Shown: positions 12,431 through 19,178 of the stretch, piece after piece | Numbering within the stretch: position 1 is the stretch's first letter | Layout of the letters: each line of letters begins with the position of its first letter | DNA from: HO2-45-28 sp964412115 | Lineage (GTDB): Bacteria > Patescibacteriota > Minisyncoccia > HO2-45-28 | NCBI GenBank assembly: GCA_964412115.1 | Contig: CAYPMM010000017.1 | Coordinates: forward strand, 1 to 19,378 | Length of the DNA: 19,378 nucleotides | Direction: 5' to 3' | Translations under genes and position numbers: made by a program | Notes under the pieces: generated by a model | The model's database searches: none | Told to the model about the DNA's origin: nothing | What the model saw: only the letters and a program-made list of their open reading frames with translations

Positions 12431-13044
12431 TTATAATTTTGTTCAAAAAAGTTTTGATACTCTCGAGGACTATCAAATTGAGATAAAATAACGTCTTTTT
12501 TCAAAAGACCGCCCCAACGATCGTTCAAAATAAAATCTTGATAACTGGACCACGGATAATTATACTCCCGCCCGACCCACATGTTAAGTTTTCCCGGGTT
12601 GCCGTGAATATAACAAGAAACGTTTAGTAGGTAGTCATTATTTTCCATGTGCCTTGAATTAAAACTTCTCTCAAATAAATGCCCTCGTCGGTTGTATTTG
12701 ATATTGTAGTACTTGGAAAAGCTTACTTGTAATTTATGCATAAAGGCAGATATGTTTCCCTCGCCCAGCTCTCCAAGTATAAAGTGCGCGTGTGTGGGCA
12801 TAAGACAAAAAACAACCACATCTGCAAGCAGTGAACCAATATCCAATTTTCCATCTTTTATTTCCCAAACTAAGTTTGGGTAAGAATTTTTACCAATTCT
12901 TGGTAGGGAATTGCTGCCGTTGGCACAAAACATGGTGGTAATAAACCTTTGATAGTCATCCTCATCGTTAAACAAATTCCTGCCCTCAATGGCATGAATA
13001 TAAACATGGTAAAACTCTCCTTTGATAAACTGATGATTTCTCAT
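12415..13044 (-). CDS. REP-associated tyrosine transposase (RAYT, Y1_Tnp)
   Basis: Single-strand DNA transposase of the IS200-like HUH superfamily that cuts and moves short palindromic REP sequences. The 209 residues show the N-terminal GEFYHVYIHAIEGRNLFNDEDDYQRF and the HUH-type motif CLMPTHAHFIL with His85 and His87. KLQVSFSKYYNIKYNRRGHLFERSF carries the nucleophile candidate Tyr112 or Tyr113, and YIHGNP and PWSSYQDF follow. These are hallmarks of RAYT proteins. An unusual insertion near residues 50-64 (SYPNLVWEIKD) is encoded by a REP palindrome inside the gene (12864-12880). Four further REP copies and two palindromes lie within about 450 bp, the expected arrangement for a RAYT and its substrates. 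The reading frame is intact, so it may be active. Confidence 0.93.
   Translation of the reverse strand: MRNHQFIKGEFYHVYIHAIEGRNLFNDEDDYQRFITTMFCANGSNSLPRIGKNSYPNLVWEIKDGKLDIGSLLADVVVFCLMPTHAHFILGELGEGNISAFMHKLQVSFSKYYNIKYNRRGHLFERSFNSRHMENNDYLLNVSCYIHGNPGKLNMWVGREYNYPWSSYQDFILNDRWGGLLKKDVILSQFDSPREYQNFFEQNYNPNLV
12864..12880. repeat. REP-like palindrome inside the RAYT coding sequence
   Basis: A perfect CCCAAACTAAGTTTGGG. On the minus strand it is in frame and encodes PNLVW, residues 56-60 of the transposase, in a region where relatives usually have a variable loop. Confidence 0.88.
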
Positions 13045-13047
13045 AAA

Positions 13048-13063
13048 TGTTTCATATGAAACA
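13048..13063. repeat. 16-bp perfect palindrome, upstream of RAYT start
   Basis: TGTTTCATATGAAACA, identical to 12395-12410. At 3 nt before the ATG it occupies the ribosome-binding position and could form a hairpin that limits translation of the transposase. Confidence 0.7.
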
Positions 13064-13077
13064 AATTAATTATACTG

Positions 13078-13094
13078 CCCAAACTAAGTTTGGG
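13078..13094. repeat. REP-like palindrome upstream of RAYT
   Basis: A perfect CCCAAACTAAGTTTGGG. With the copy at 13194-13210 it encloses an imperfect inverted repeat (13118-13142 with 13178-13196), giving a two-REP unit like the BIMEs of enterobacteria. No gene lies in 13064-13357. Confidence 0.85.
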
Positions 13095-13193
13095 TCAAAT
13101 TAAAAAACAAAACGACTGGGATGGAAATGGTCATAATGGACACATAATTGAATCACAGCGCCTGTCCGATAAAAACATGTCCATTATAACCAT

Positions 13194-13210
13194 CCCAAAC
13201 TAAGTTTGGG
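13194..13210. repeat. REP-like palindrome, second copy upstream of RAYT
   Basis: A perfect CCCAAACTAAGTTTGGG in the same orientation (central A on the plus strand) as the copy at 13078-13094. Confidence 0.85.
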
Positions 13211-13281
13211 TAAATTTTGAATTGGTTTTAGGATGTAAAACGTGAAACAAGTCAAAGCCCAGAAGATAATTATGCACAAGC

Positions 13282-13311
13282 TTGTTTTAATTTCTCTGTG
13301 TATAATATAAT
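13282..13311 (+). promoter_or_regulatory. Promoter of the two-gene surface-protein operon
   Basis: TTGTTT (13282-13287), an 18-bp spacer and TATAAT (13306-13311). An overlapping TATAAT at 13301-13306 has poor spacing. The leader is about 40 nt. Confidence 0.6.
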
Positions 13312-13357
13312 TATTGAGCAATAAACACTTACGGCTGACAAGCCAATAATAAAAACA

Positions 13358-14179
13358 ATGTCCGAGATTCAGGAAAATAATAAAAACGAAGCAATAGGCC
13401 GGAAAAAAAACATTACGACTTTGACAATCGTGGCTATAATTGCTATTGCCGGAGCGGTTTTATATTACTTTTTCCTGTACCAGCCCAAAATTCCTCAACA
13501 CCAGACCTTTAGTTTTGTCTCCGGGGATGTTGTTGGGAAGGACGATGTCGGAAGAACAATAACCGTCATGGCGGCCGATGGCCAGCTTATTCCCCCCGGA
13601 ATAAGGAAAACATTTTATATAACCGATGAAGCTGTTATTCAAAGAATAATACCTCCGGAAACCGAAAACCAAGGCCAAGCCGCGGTGTTTAAAGAGGCCG
13701 ATTTTGGAGATATTAAAATAGGGGACAGCGTGGTCGTGCAGGGAGAGTTTACAACAGATACTACCGAAGAAAAAATGGCCAGCGCGGTTAGTATATTACC
13801 TAAAAAACCTGGGGGCGAAAATATAGAGTTTGAGCCGGTCGTGGCCCAAAAATCAAGCAACGTCCCATCATCTCTCTACGGAACGATAACCGGCATCGGC
13901 CCCGGCAGAGAAGTAGTCGTGAGAGCAGAGGAAAAACAGATTGTTCCGGCCGGCTCCTTAAGAACAGTGACTGTGTCAAACAATACGGTGATACAAAAAC
14001 TGGAACCGGAGAGCGCGAACAATCAAAACGAAGCGGCAAACTTCCGCTTTACAACGGTTCAATTTTCCGATCTGGCCGTCGGACAAAAAGTATCGGTACA
14101 GTCCGACCTTAAAACAGACATTACAAAACAAAACAGCTTTGGCGCCAACCTTATGACCATAATGATTGGCGACTTTTAA
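13358..14179 (+). CDS. Membrane-anchored protein with two tandem DUF5666-like domains
   Basis: The 273-residue protein has a short cytoplasmic N-terminus, one transmembrane segment (about 19-41, TLTIVAIIAIAGAVLYYFFLY) and an external part made of two similar units. Unit 1 (about 52-133) reads SFVSGDVVGKDDVGRTITV ... PPGIRKTFYI ... AVIQRIIPPE ... FGDIKIGDSVVVQGEFTTD. Unit 2 (about 173-260) reads LYGTITGIGPGREVVVRA ... PAGSLRTVTV ... TVIQKLEPES ... FSDLAVGQKVSVQSDLKTD. The aligned blocks show an internal duplication of a small beta-barrel of the DUF5666 type. The function is unknown, probably envelope. The next gene starts 15 nt downstream or closer (6 nt from the ATG at 14186), so they form an operon. 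Confidence 0.75.
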   Translation: MSEIQENNKNEAIGRKKNITTLTIVAIIAIAGAVLYYFFLYQPKIPQHQTFSFVSGDVVGKDDVGRTITVMAADGQLIPPGIRKTFYITDEAVIQRIIPPETENQGQAAVFKEADFGDIKIGDSVVVQGEFTTDTTEEKMASAVSILPKKPGGENIEFEPVVAQKSSNVPSSLYGTITGIGPGREVVVRAEEKQIVPAGSLRTVTVSNNTVIQKLEPESANNQNEAANFRFTTVQFSDLAVGQKVSVQSDLKTDITKQNSFGANLMTIMIGDF

Positions 14180-14194
14180 AATCTCATGCCAAAT

Positions 14195-16192
14195 ATGAAA
14201 AAAATATTTACAATAATGACGCTTGTGGCCGCGCTCGCGGCGGTATTTCTTGCGGCGCGCTCAAATTACGCAAACGCCCAATCAACCGTGAATATTCCGA
14301 CCATGCAAAGGGAAATAAATATAGGTTCAAACCCGCAAGGAACCGTATTTTTTGACTTAAGCGCGTATCCGAAAATAATAGCTTCTGACTTAACCGGATC
14401 TTCACTGGTCCATTTCACCGTAGAGGACGGAGGCAGTGTTTACCTGTCAAACGGATGCGGTACGAAAACCTTTACAATAGGGAGCGGATTAAGCTGTACG
14501 GCTAGAAGCGATGACGGAGGCCGCCAACACTTTAACACCATGCGCATAGTTAGATCAGGATACGACGCCAATACCAAACAAATTTTCGTGCAATACTCTT
14601 GGGAAACAACCAGAAACTTGGGGGGCACATGGTGGATAACCCTCAACGGAGGGACCGCAAGACTGGATGTCCAGCCGCCGACTCTAACCTTCACCGCCGA
14701 CAACGCAAACTTGCCTTACGGCGGAGCAACAACCCTTCGCTGGTCATCTTCTAATACCTTGGGATGCGTCGCTTCAGGAGGATGGGGCGGAAGCAAGCCG
14801 ACCTCGGGCGCTGAAAACACGGGAACGCTTACTTCAAATAAAAGCTATACCCTAACCTGCGTCGGACAGGAGGGCAACATCGAAAGAACAATAAACATAA
14901 ACGTCGCCGCGCCCGCTCCGCCCTCAATAACTTTTTCGGCAAGCCCGGCATCAATACGTCTTGGCGAATCCTCAACCCTTTCGTGGTCAGTGGGCGGAGT
15001 TGTCAGTTCCTGCTCGGCGTCCGGCGCGTGGAGTGATTCAAAACCGACTTCCGGTTCGCAAAGCGTAACGCCTCCGAGCGTTGGCAATCACACTTATACA
15101 TTGGCTTGTTCCGGACCCAGCGGAAACGATTCAAGGTCCAGAACCATAACCGTTTCTGATCCGGTTTTATCATCCGACATAAAAGCAAACGGTTCCGACG
15201 GTCCGATAAATATCGGCTACAATCAGCCGGCAACCATTTCCTGGACATCCACATATTCGCAATTTCCGCAATACGGCGGTTCATGTTCCGTATCAAAAGA
15301 CGGGACATCATTTTCGTCGGGAACATCCGGAAGCCAGTCAACCGGTGTCCTAAAAAGTTCGGAGACATATTCAATTTCATGCACGGGCGCGCTCGGATCG
15401 GCTTCGGATTCGGTAATAGTTAACGTGGCGGCACCCACGCTGTCGGTAGCGCTTTCGGCAAACCCTCCGCCTCCTCCGGGGACAGCATCAAGTTATACCA
15501 CCGCGCTTACGGCAAATACCGGCGGAACGGCGATTGGGACAATAAATTATTCTTTGTGGTGGAACTGCAATAATTCAACCGCAAACGTTTCAACCGCGTC
15601 ATCCGTTTGCAGCGCCCTGCCCGCAGCCCCTGCCGGAAACTGCTCCGAAAACTCAAACGGCGTAAAATGCGAGGCGGTAAACTCGCCTTCGCTTTCGCGC
15701 CCTCACACCTTCACTTGTCCTGCCGGCGGCGGAACGTGCGATTTCAGGCCAAAAGTAATAACGGAGCGCGACAGCCTGTCGGCGACAAACGCGATCGGCG
15801 CTCCTCTTTTAACAATTTTGGAACCGCCAAGATACTTCACTCTCTCAAAAAACGGAGACCTTGAAGCCGGAGTTTCGGTAAATCCGCTGGCGGAATCAAA
15901 CAAAATTCAGCTGACCGTAAATCCGTTTAATCTTTTTGATGCAAATGTAAGTCTTTCGGTTGAATCGGGCATGCCCGCGGGTGGAACAGCCCGCTTTGGA
16001 ACAAGCGGAGCGTCAAGCGCGAACTTGTCAGCGCCCTATCCCAAAACGGTTGATTTTTGGGTAACTATTCCGAGAGCAACCGCAACCGGCGGTTATACAA
16101 TAAAAGTGCGCGGAGTCGGCGGAGGGGTATCCGACACAATAAACATTCCGCTCAATGTAACCGAGCGCCGCCCTGAATTCAGGGAGATATGA
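14195..16192 (+). CDS. Secreted protein with repeated Ig-like domains
   Basis: About 665 residues from Met at 14195 (MKKIFTIM); an ATG at 14186 adds three residues. A classical signal peptide (MKKIFTIMTLVAALAAVFLA) probably ends at an AxA site near SNYANA-QS. After an N-terminal beta-rich domain (about 30-160) there are three similar Ig-like modules at about 165-245, 246-327 and 328-415. They share SxxLxWS...CxASGxWxxSKPTSG...YTLxCxG, with two Cys each that may form disulfides. A further Cys-rich region (about 455-535) and a final beta domain follow. No LPXTG, anchor helix or catalytic motif is seen. It is likely a surface or attachment protein. Confidence 0.82.
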   Translation: MKKIFTIMTLVAALAAVFLAARSNYANAQSTVNIPTMQREINIGSNPQGTVFFDLSAYPKIIASDLTGSSLVHFTVEDGGSVYLSNGCGTKTFTIGSGLSCTARSDDGGRQHFNTMRIVRSGYDANTKQIFVQYSWETTRNLGGTWWITLNGGTARLDVQPPTLTFTADNANLPYGGATTLRWSSSNTLGCVASGGWGGSKPTSGAENTGTLTSNKSYTLTCVGQEGNIERTININVAAPAPPSITFSASPASIRLGESSTLSWSVGGVVSSCSASGAWSDSKPTSGSQSVTPPSVGNHTYTLACSGPSGNDSRSRTITVSDPVLSSDIKANGSDGPINIGYNQPATISWTSTYSQFPQYGGSCSVSKDGTSFSSGTSGSQSTGVLKSSETYSISCTGALGSASDSVIVNVAAPTLSVALSANPPPPPGTASSYTTALTANTGGTAIGTINYSLWWNCNNSTANVSTASSVCSALPAAPAGNCSENSNGVKCEAVNSPSLSRPHTFTCPAGGGTCDFRPKVITERDSLSATNAIGAPLLTILEPPRYFTLSKNGDLEAGVSVNPLAESNKIQLTVNPFNLFDANVSLSVESGMPAGGTARFGTSGASSANLSAPYPKTVDFWVTIPRATATGGYTIKVRGVGGGVSDTINIPLNVTERRPEFREI

Positions 16193-16218
16193 AAATCAAA
16201 AAAATCCCAAACTGCGAA

Positions 16219-16268
16219 ACCCCCCCCAAACTAAGTTTTGGTTTAACTAAAACTTAGTTTGGGGGGGT
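16219..16268. repeat. Paired REP palindrome with C/G-tract arms
   Basis: The core 16228-16262 is the exact reverse complement of 166-200. Here the arms are extended by eight C on the left and seven G on the right, giving stems of more than 20 bp. It lies 27 nt past the secreted-protein stop and just before tRNA-Ala on the other strand. It could act as a transcript end or barrier, but it lacks a T-run. Confidence 0.8.
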
Positions 16269-16282
16269 TCGAAGATGTAATT

Positions 16283-16353
16283 TGGACTCACCGGGAATCG
16301 AACCCGGGCCTCGGCAATGCGAATGCCGCGTAATGCCACTTTACTATGAGCCC
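16283..16353 (-). tRNA. tRNA-Ala(CGC)
   Basis: The 71-nt gene has acceptor GGGCTCA/TGAGTCC with the G3-U70 wobble that identifies alanine tRNAs, anticodon arm CGGCA-TTCGCAT-TGCCG with anticodon CGC, T stem CCGGG/CCCGG and discriminator A. CCA is not encoded. Confidence 0.95.
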
Positions 16354-16407
16354 GAAAAACAAATTAATTTTAGCAAAATTAGATTATTTTTTAAAGCAGA
16401 GCAGTGA

Positions 16408-16413
16408 TATAAT
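16408..16413 (+). promoter_or_regulatory. -10 element implying a leaderless transcript
   Basis: TATAAT ends 6 bp before the ATG at 16420. A start at the usual distance would fall on the start codon itself. The -35 is weak. Confidence 0.5.
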
Positions 16414-16419
16414 AAAATT

Positions 16420-17424
16420 ATGAAAAATAAATATGTTTTATGGATTCTGATAGCAGTGGTAATTGCCGGAGCCGGCTACTGGTACTGGTATGAGAACGCG
16501 CGAGTCATTAAAACCAGCCGCGGGACTCCCAGAGGCACGGTTACCGAAATGAAATACATAATAATTAAGCACTTCGGCCTGGATAAAAAACACGGCCTGG
16601 ATGCTGAATTTCCGGTATTGGACCCGGGAGAGCTGGAAAGGAGATTTTTCAGCGGAGAAACCGAGGGCCTGGGAGGCATGTCGCCCCTGGTGGCCTCCAA
16701 AGCAAATCTTGAAGATAAAAAGGTGAGAATTCTTTCGGCCGAACTTCAAATGAATTACTATATTGCAGTAAGAAACGATTCAAACATACGGACGCTTGAA
16801 GACTTAAAGGGGAAAAGGGTTGGGGTGTTGCCAAAAGCCACGGCAGCCTACAGCTCGCTTGCTCTCATCCTGCTGCATGTTGGCATAAACCCGGACGCCG
16901 ACTTAAGTCTTACCTTCGGCCCGATACCGGACATGGTCAAACTGGTCAGGGAGGGCAAGGCGGACGCGGCCATGGTTTCGTATCCGACGGCGGCTTCTCT
17001 TTTTGCAAGCGGCAATTTCAGATTCATTGCCGACCTTGAAAAAATCTGGGAAGAAACGCACCAAACAACTCATCCCGCGGTTGTGATGGTGGCTTTTGAA
17101 GACTGGCTTAAAAACAAAGAAAACAGAAGAATAGCCAAAAGATTCATAGAAGCAAGCAACGAGGCGGCGCAAATGATAAAAGAAAACCCTGAACTTTTGA
17201 CCGATGAATCAATACCGGGCATAAAAGAATTTCTTGAAAAAAACAATCTGACTTCTGACGAGGCAAAACGCCTACTGCGAGAAAACGCCCCGATGTTCAT
17301 GTATTCCGAATGGGGAGAAAAAGAGGTTGAGGCTATGGAAGTATTTTTATTCCACGCCAAAGAAGAAGGCCTTCTGCCGGCCGGCGCCCCGGAAGATATT
17401 ATTGTCAGACCGGGCGAACTTTAG
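16420..17424 (+). CDS. NMT1/SsuA-like periplasmic-type substrate-binding protein
   Basis: The 334-residue protein has one N-terminal hydrophobic segment (about 4-22, YVLWILIAVVIAGAGYWYWY) without a lipobox Cys, so it is a signal anchor. The rest matches ABC-type binding proteins of the nitrate/sulfonate/taurine and thiamine-precursor (NMT1/THI5) family. Supporting segments are FGLDKKHGLDAEFPVLDPGELERRFFSGETEGLGGMSPL, then NIRTLEDLKGKRVGVLPKATAAY, and GKADAAMVSYPTAASLFASG. The ligand cannot be deduced. No permease or ATPase gene is adjacent, so it is an orphan receptor or works with a transporter encoded elsewhere. Its 3' end overlaps the convergent peptidase gene by 20 bp. Confidence 0.85.
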   Translation: MKNKYVLWILIAVVIAGAGYWYWYENARVIKTSRGTPRGTVTEMKYIIIKHFGLDKKHGLDAEFPVLDPGELERRFFSGETEGLGGMSPLVASKANLEDKKVRILSAELQMNYYIAVRNDSNIRTLEDLKGKRVGVLPKATAAYSSLALILLHVGINPDADLSLTFGPIPDMVKLVREGKADAAMVSYPTAASLFASGNFRFIADLEKIWEETHQTTHPAVVMVAFEDWLKNKENRRIAKRFIEASNEAAQMIKENPELLTDESIPGIKEFLEKNNLTSDEAKRLLRENAPMFMYSEWGEKEVEAMEVFLFHAKEEGLLPAGAPEDIIVRPGEL

Positions 17425-17866
17425 ACCGGCGTCCGATTACCATAAACCACCTGTTCCATTTGCTCCAGCGGGCAATAAAATCTTTTTGTTTTATTTTAAA
17501 ACTTTTTCCGGCCCAAGGATCGTTTAAAAAAACATTTTTACCCTTTACATCCGTAATAATCGAGTAGTGGTCTTCCTCGGCGGACGGCTCGACGAATATG
17601 GCGATAATAATTTTTCCCGCGCTTAAAAATTTTTTAACGTCCGCAATGCTTTTTCCGGAAAAAATTTTTACATCCAAACCAAAACGCCTCGCTGTTTTTG
17701 CCATGTCCCGCCTCAATGTCCCGCGTTTTTTGTTTGTTTTGAGGAGTTCGGCAAGTTTTTTCTGGCTTATTTTTTTTCCTGAAAATTCAAAAACCATTTT
17801 CAAACAAGCCGGACCGCAAAAATAATCAGTTTCCTGGCGATAATAAGGTATTTTTATTTTTTTCAT
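17405..17866 (-). CDS. C39-like (papain-fold) cysteine peptidase
   Basis: The 153-residue protein begins MKKIKIPYYRQETDYFCGPA, with the nucleophile Cys17 in the QxxxYxCGPA motif of Peptidase_C39-like proteins. His100 in EEDHYSII and Asn116-Asp117 in FLNDPW complete the catalytic site. No signal peptide or transporter domain is present, so it is a stand-alone domain, probably cytosolic or exported by an unknown route. The substrate is unknown; relatives trim double-glycine leaders. The reading frame continues upstream to 17986, but that part runs through a tRNA-Pro half, so the start is the ATG at 17866, only 4 nt from the repeat. The insertion at 17870 has probably replaced its original upstream region. 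Confidence 0.82.
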   Translation of the reverse strand: MKKIKIPYYRQETDYFCGPACLKMVFEFSGKKISQKKLAELLKTNKKRGTLRRDMAKTARRFGLDVKIFSGKSIADVKKFLSAGKIIIAIFVEPSAEEDHYSIITDVKGKNVFLNDPWAGKSFKIKQKDFIARWSKWNRWFMVIGRRSKVRPV

Positions 17867-17869
17867 ATT

Positions 17870-17909
17870 TGTCGGGATGCTGGGAATCGAACCCAGTCTT
17901 TGCGCACCC
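17870..17909 (-). repeat. Displaced tRNA-Pro 3' half (att-like direct repeat, left copy)
   Basis: The 40 bp are identical to 19338-19377. On the minus strand they cover the anticodon-loop GGGT, stem GCGCA, AAGAC, T arm CTGGG-TTCGATT-CCCAG and acceptor strand CATCCCG with A. No 5' half precedes it, so it is not a functional tRNA. It is the type of copy left by recombination at a tRNA anticodon loop. Confidence 0.85.
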
Positions 17910-17936
17910 TCGCTTTGGGAAAATTCGCGCCTATAA
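17903..17936 (+). repeat. 34-bp inverted repeat, left copy
   Basis: Perfect reverse complement of 19145-19178. It includes GCTTTGGGAAAATTCGCGCC. Its outer 7 bp (CGCACCC) belong to the tRNA-Pro repeat. The two copies face each other around the TraB-like gene. Confidence 0.85.
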
Positions 17937-18018
17937 TTGTGAAAACAAATACAAGTAAATGGTAGCTTAAAGAATTTTTTTCGCAAAATTTGTTCTTTGA
18001 AATTTTGAAAAAGAAAAT

Positions 18019-18050
18019 GGGCTCCGAGTGAATTGCTTCACGCGGAGCCC
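18019..18050 (-). terminator. Terminator of the TraB-like gene
   Basis: GGGCTCCGAGTGAA (18019-18032) pairs with TTCACGCGGAGCCC (18037-18050), 13 of 14 bp, with a TTGC loop. The minus strand then reads ATTTTCTTTTTC. It lies 7 nt past the stop. Confidence 0.85.
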
Positions 18051-18057
18051 AGGCAGC

Positions 18058-19005
18058 TTAGTCCTTCTTCAGTGTAGTGGCGGTGCTTACCGCCGTCTTG
18101 CTGACGTTGATCATCTTCTTGAGACACGCCAACAGGCTGTAATCGCGAATGTGGTACGCCGTGAACCACTCGCGGCGAACTTCGCGAAAACCAGCCCGCT
18201 TAAGCCTCTTCTCGATTCCACGCAGGTGCGCGGCGCCCCAGATGGTTACGACATTTCCCTCTGCCAGATGTATGTCGATGCCACGAACTGCTTCTTCGTT
18301 TCTGGCTTCGAGGATGAACTTCTTCGCTAACCTCTTGTTCCTCGAAAAGAAAACGAGGGTGCCGACGATTACGGCTAAAGGAACTAATTGGCTGAACAGC
18401 TTATTGACGAACCACCGGGTGAACAGCTGCGCCGATTCGTCACCGAACAGATCATCGAATTCTCTCTCTTTCTTCAGGAGGCGGATGTTATATTGGGCAA
18501 ATGACCGAATGAGGTCATACAACCGCATGTCAGTATTGACCCAACTGGAGTCGTAGGCCAAGCCCTCCTTCTGGTGCTGAAGCGACATCACCCCACCGAT
18601 CTTGCGTGACAGACCGAAGATGTAGTCGAAGTGTCCTGAGACACCACACTCTTTCTCAGTTAGGGCTTGTTCCTCTTGTGGAGAAAGCTTGCCCACGCCT
18701 TCAAAGAGAATCTTGTGGCCGGACAACGATTCGATGAGCCGTTGAAGTGCGACGAAGTACTCTGGCTCGGCGAGATGGATTGTTGCGATGATGGCGATTT
18801 GCCTCTTGGTTTCAGGATGTTCATAGAACACCACAGGCGTTTCGATATTCCCGTTAGTGTTACGAATTCCCTTGACACCAATGAGGTTGATCGTCCAGGC
18901 GAATAATCGCCAGAACGGATAGAGAATCAGTAGGCCGAGCAGAATAAGTCCGGCCACAAAAAGCACAAACAGAGACTTCAAGAGCCCCATCTTTTTCTCT
19001 TTCAT
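18058..19005 (-). CDS. TraB/GumN (TIKI-like) family membrane protein
   Basis: The 315-residue protein has a basic N-terminus, a transmembrane segment at about 11-30 and a second hydrophobic segment at about 203-221 (LFSQLVPLAVIVGTLVFF). The family core is visible: IAIIATIHLAEPEYF with His77, KILFEGVG with Glu102, ARNEEAVRGI near 234-243, and VVTIWGAAHLRGIEKRLKRAGF with His260. These residues belong to the metal-dependent EreA/ChaN/TraB/TIKI-like fold, whose members include TraB (pheromone shutdown) and TIKI proteases. The actual reaction is unknown. AAAGGAG lies about 7 nt before the ATG. Codon use looks less A-rich than in neighbouring genes. It is the sole gene of a repeat-bounded segment in tRNA-Pro, consistent with acquisition. 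Confidence 0.85.
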   Translation of the reverse strand: MKEKKMGLLKSLFVLFVAGLILLGLLILYPFWRLFAWTINLIGVKGIRNTNGNIETPVVFYEHPETKRQIAIIATIHLAEPEYFVALQRLIESLSGHKILFEGVGKLSPQEEQALTEKECGVSGHFDYIFGLSRKIGGVMSLQHQKEGLAYDSSWVNTDMRLYDLIRSFAQYNIRLLKKEREFDDLFGDESAQLFTRWFVNKLFSQLVPLAVIVGTLVFFSRNKRLAKKFILEARNEEAVRGIDIHLAEGNVVTIWGAAHLRGIEKRLKRAGFREVRREWFTAYHIRDYSLLACLKKMINVSKTAVSTATTLKKD

Positions 19006-19055
19006 TCATCCTCTCCTTTCGAGTTTTTGTTGTCGAAGAACCGCTAAACTTACTG

Positions 19056-19089
19056 ATTATAGCGTAGCAAATAAACTACAGAGTGTCAA
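19056..19089 (-). promoter_or_regulatory. Promoter of the TraB-like gene
   Basis: On the minus strand, TTGACA (19089-19084) is followed after 17 bp ending in TTTGC by TACGCT (19066-19061). The same TTGACA-N17 with TGC before the -10 is seen upstream of the 199-aa gene. A perfect TATAAT at 19061-19056 is badly spaced for that -35 but could act as an alternative -10. Confidence 0.65.
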
Positions 19090-19144
19090 GTTTTAAGAAA
19101 AACAAAAAAACCCAACAGGCTTCTATAAAATGATTTCATTTTTG

Positions 19145-19178
19145 TTATAGGCGCGAATTTTCCCAAAGCGAGGGTGCG
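19145..19178 (+). repeat. 34-bp inverted repeat, right copy
   Basis: Exact reverse complement of 17903-17936. It ends in GGGTGCG, the same bases as the tRNA-Pro anticodon-loop junction, so it looks like a second recombination-core-like site in opposite orientation. Confidence 0.85.

Noticed and set aside
11966..13210. CRISPR array
   Set aside because: The repeats are palindromic, irregularly spaced, partly inside a gene, and accompanied by a RAYT; there are no uniform spacers or cas genes.
17405..17424. Overlap of two genes as a sign of misannotation
   Set aside because: Both proteins have clear domain support up to near their ends; a 20-bp convergent overlap is plausible in a compact genome.
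17867..17986. N-terminal extension of the C39-like peptidase
   Set aside because: The extra codons read through the tRNA-Pro half and the inverted repeat. The conserved domain begins at the ATG at 17866.
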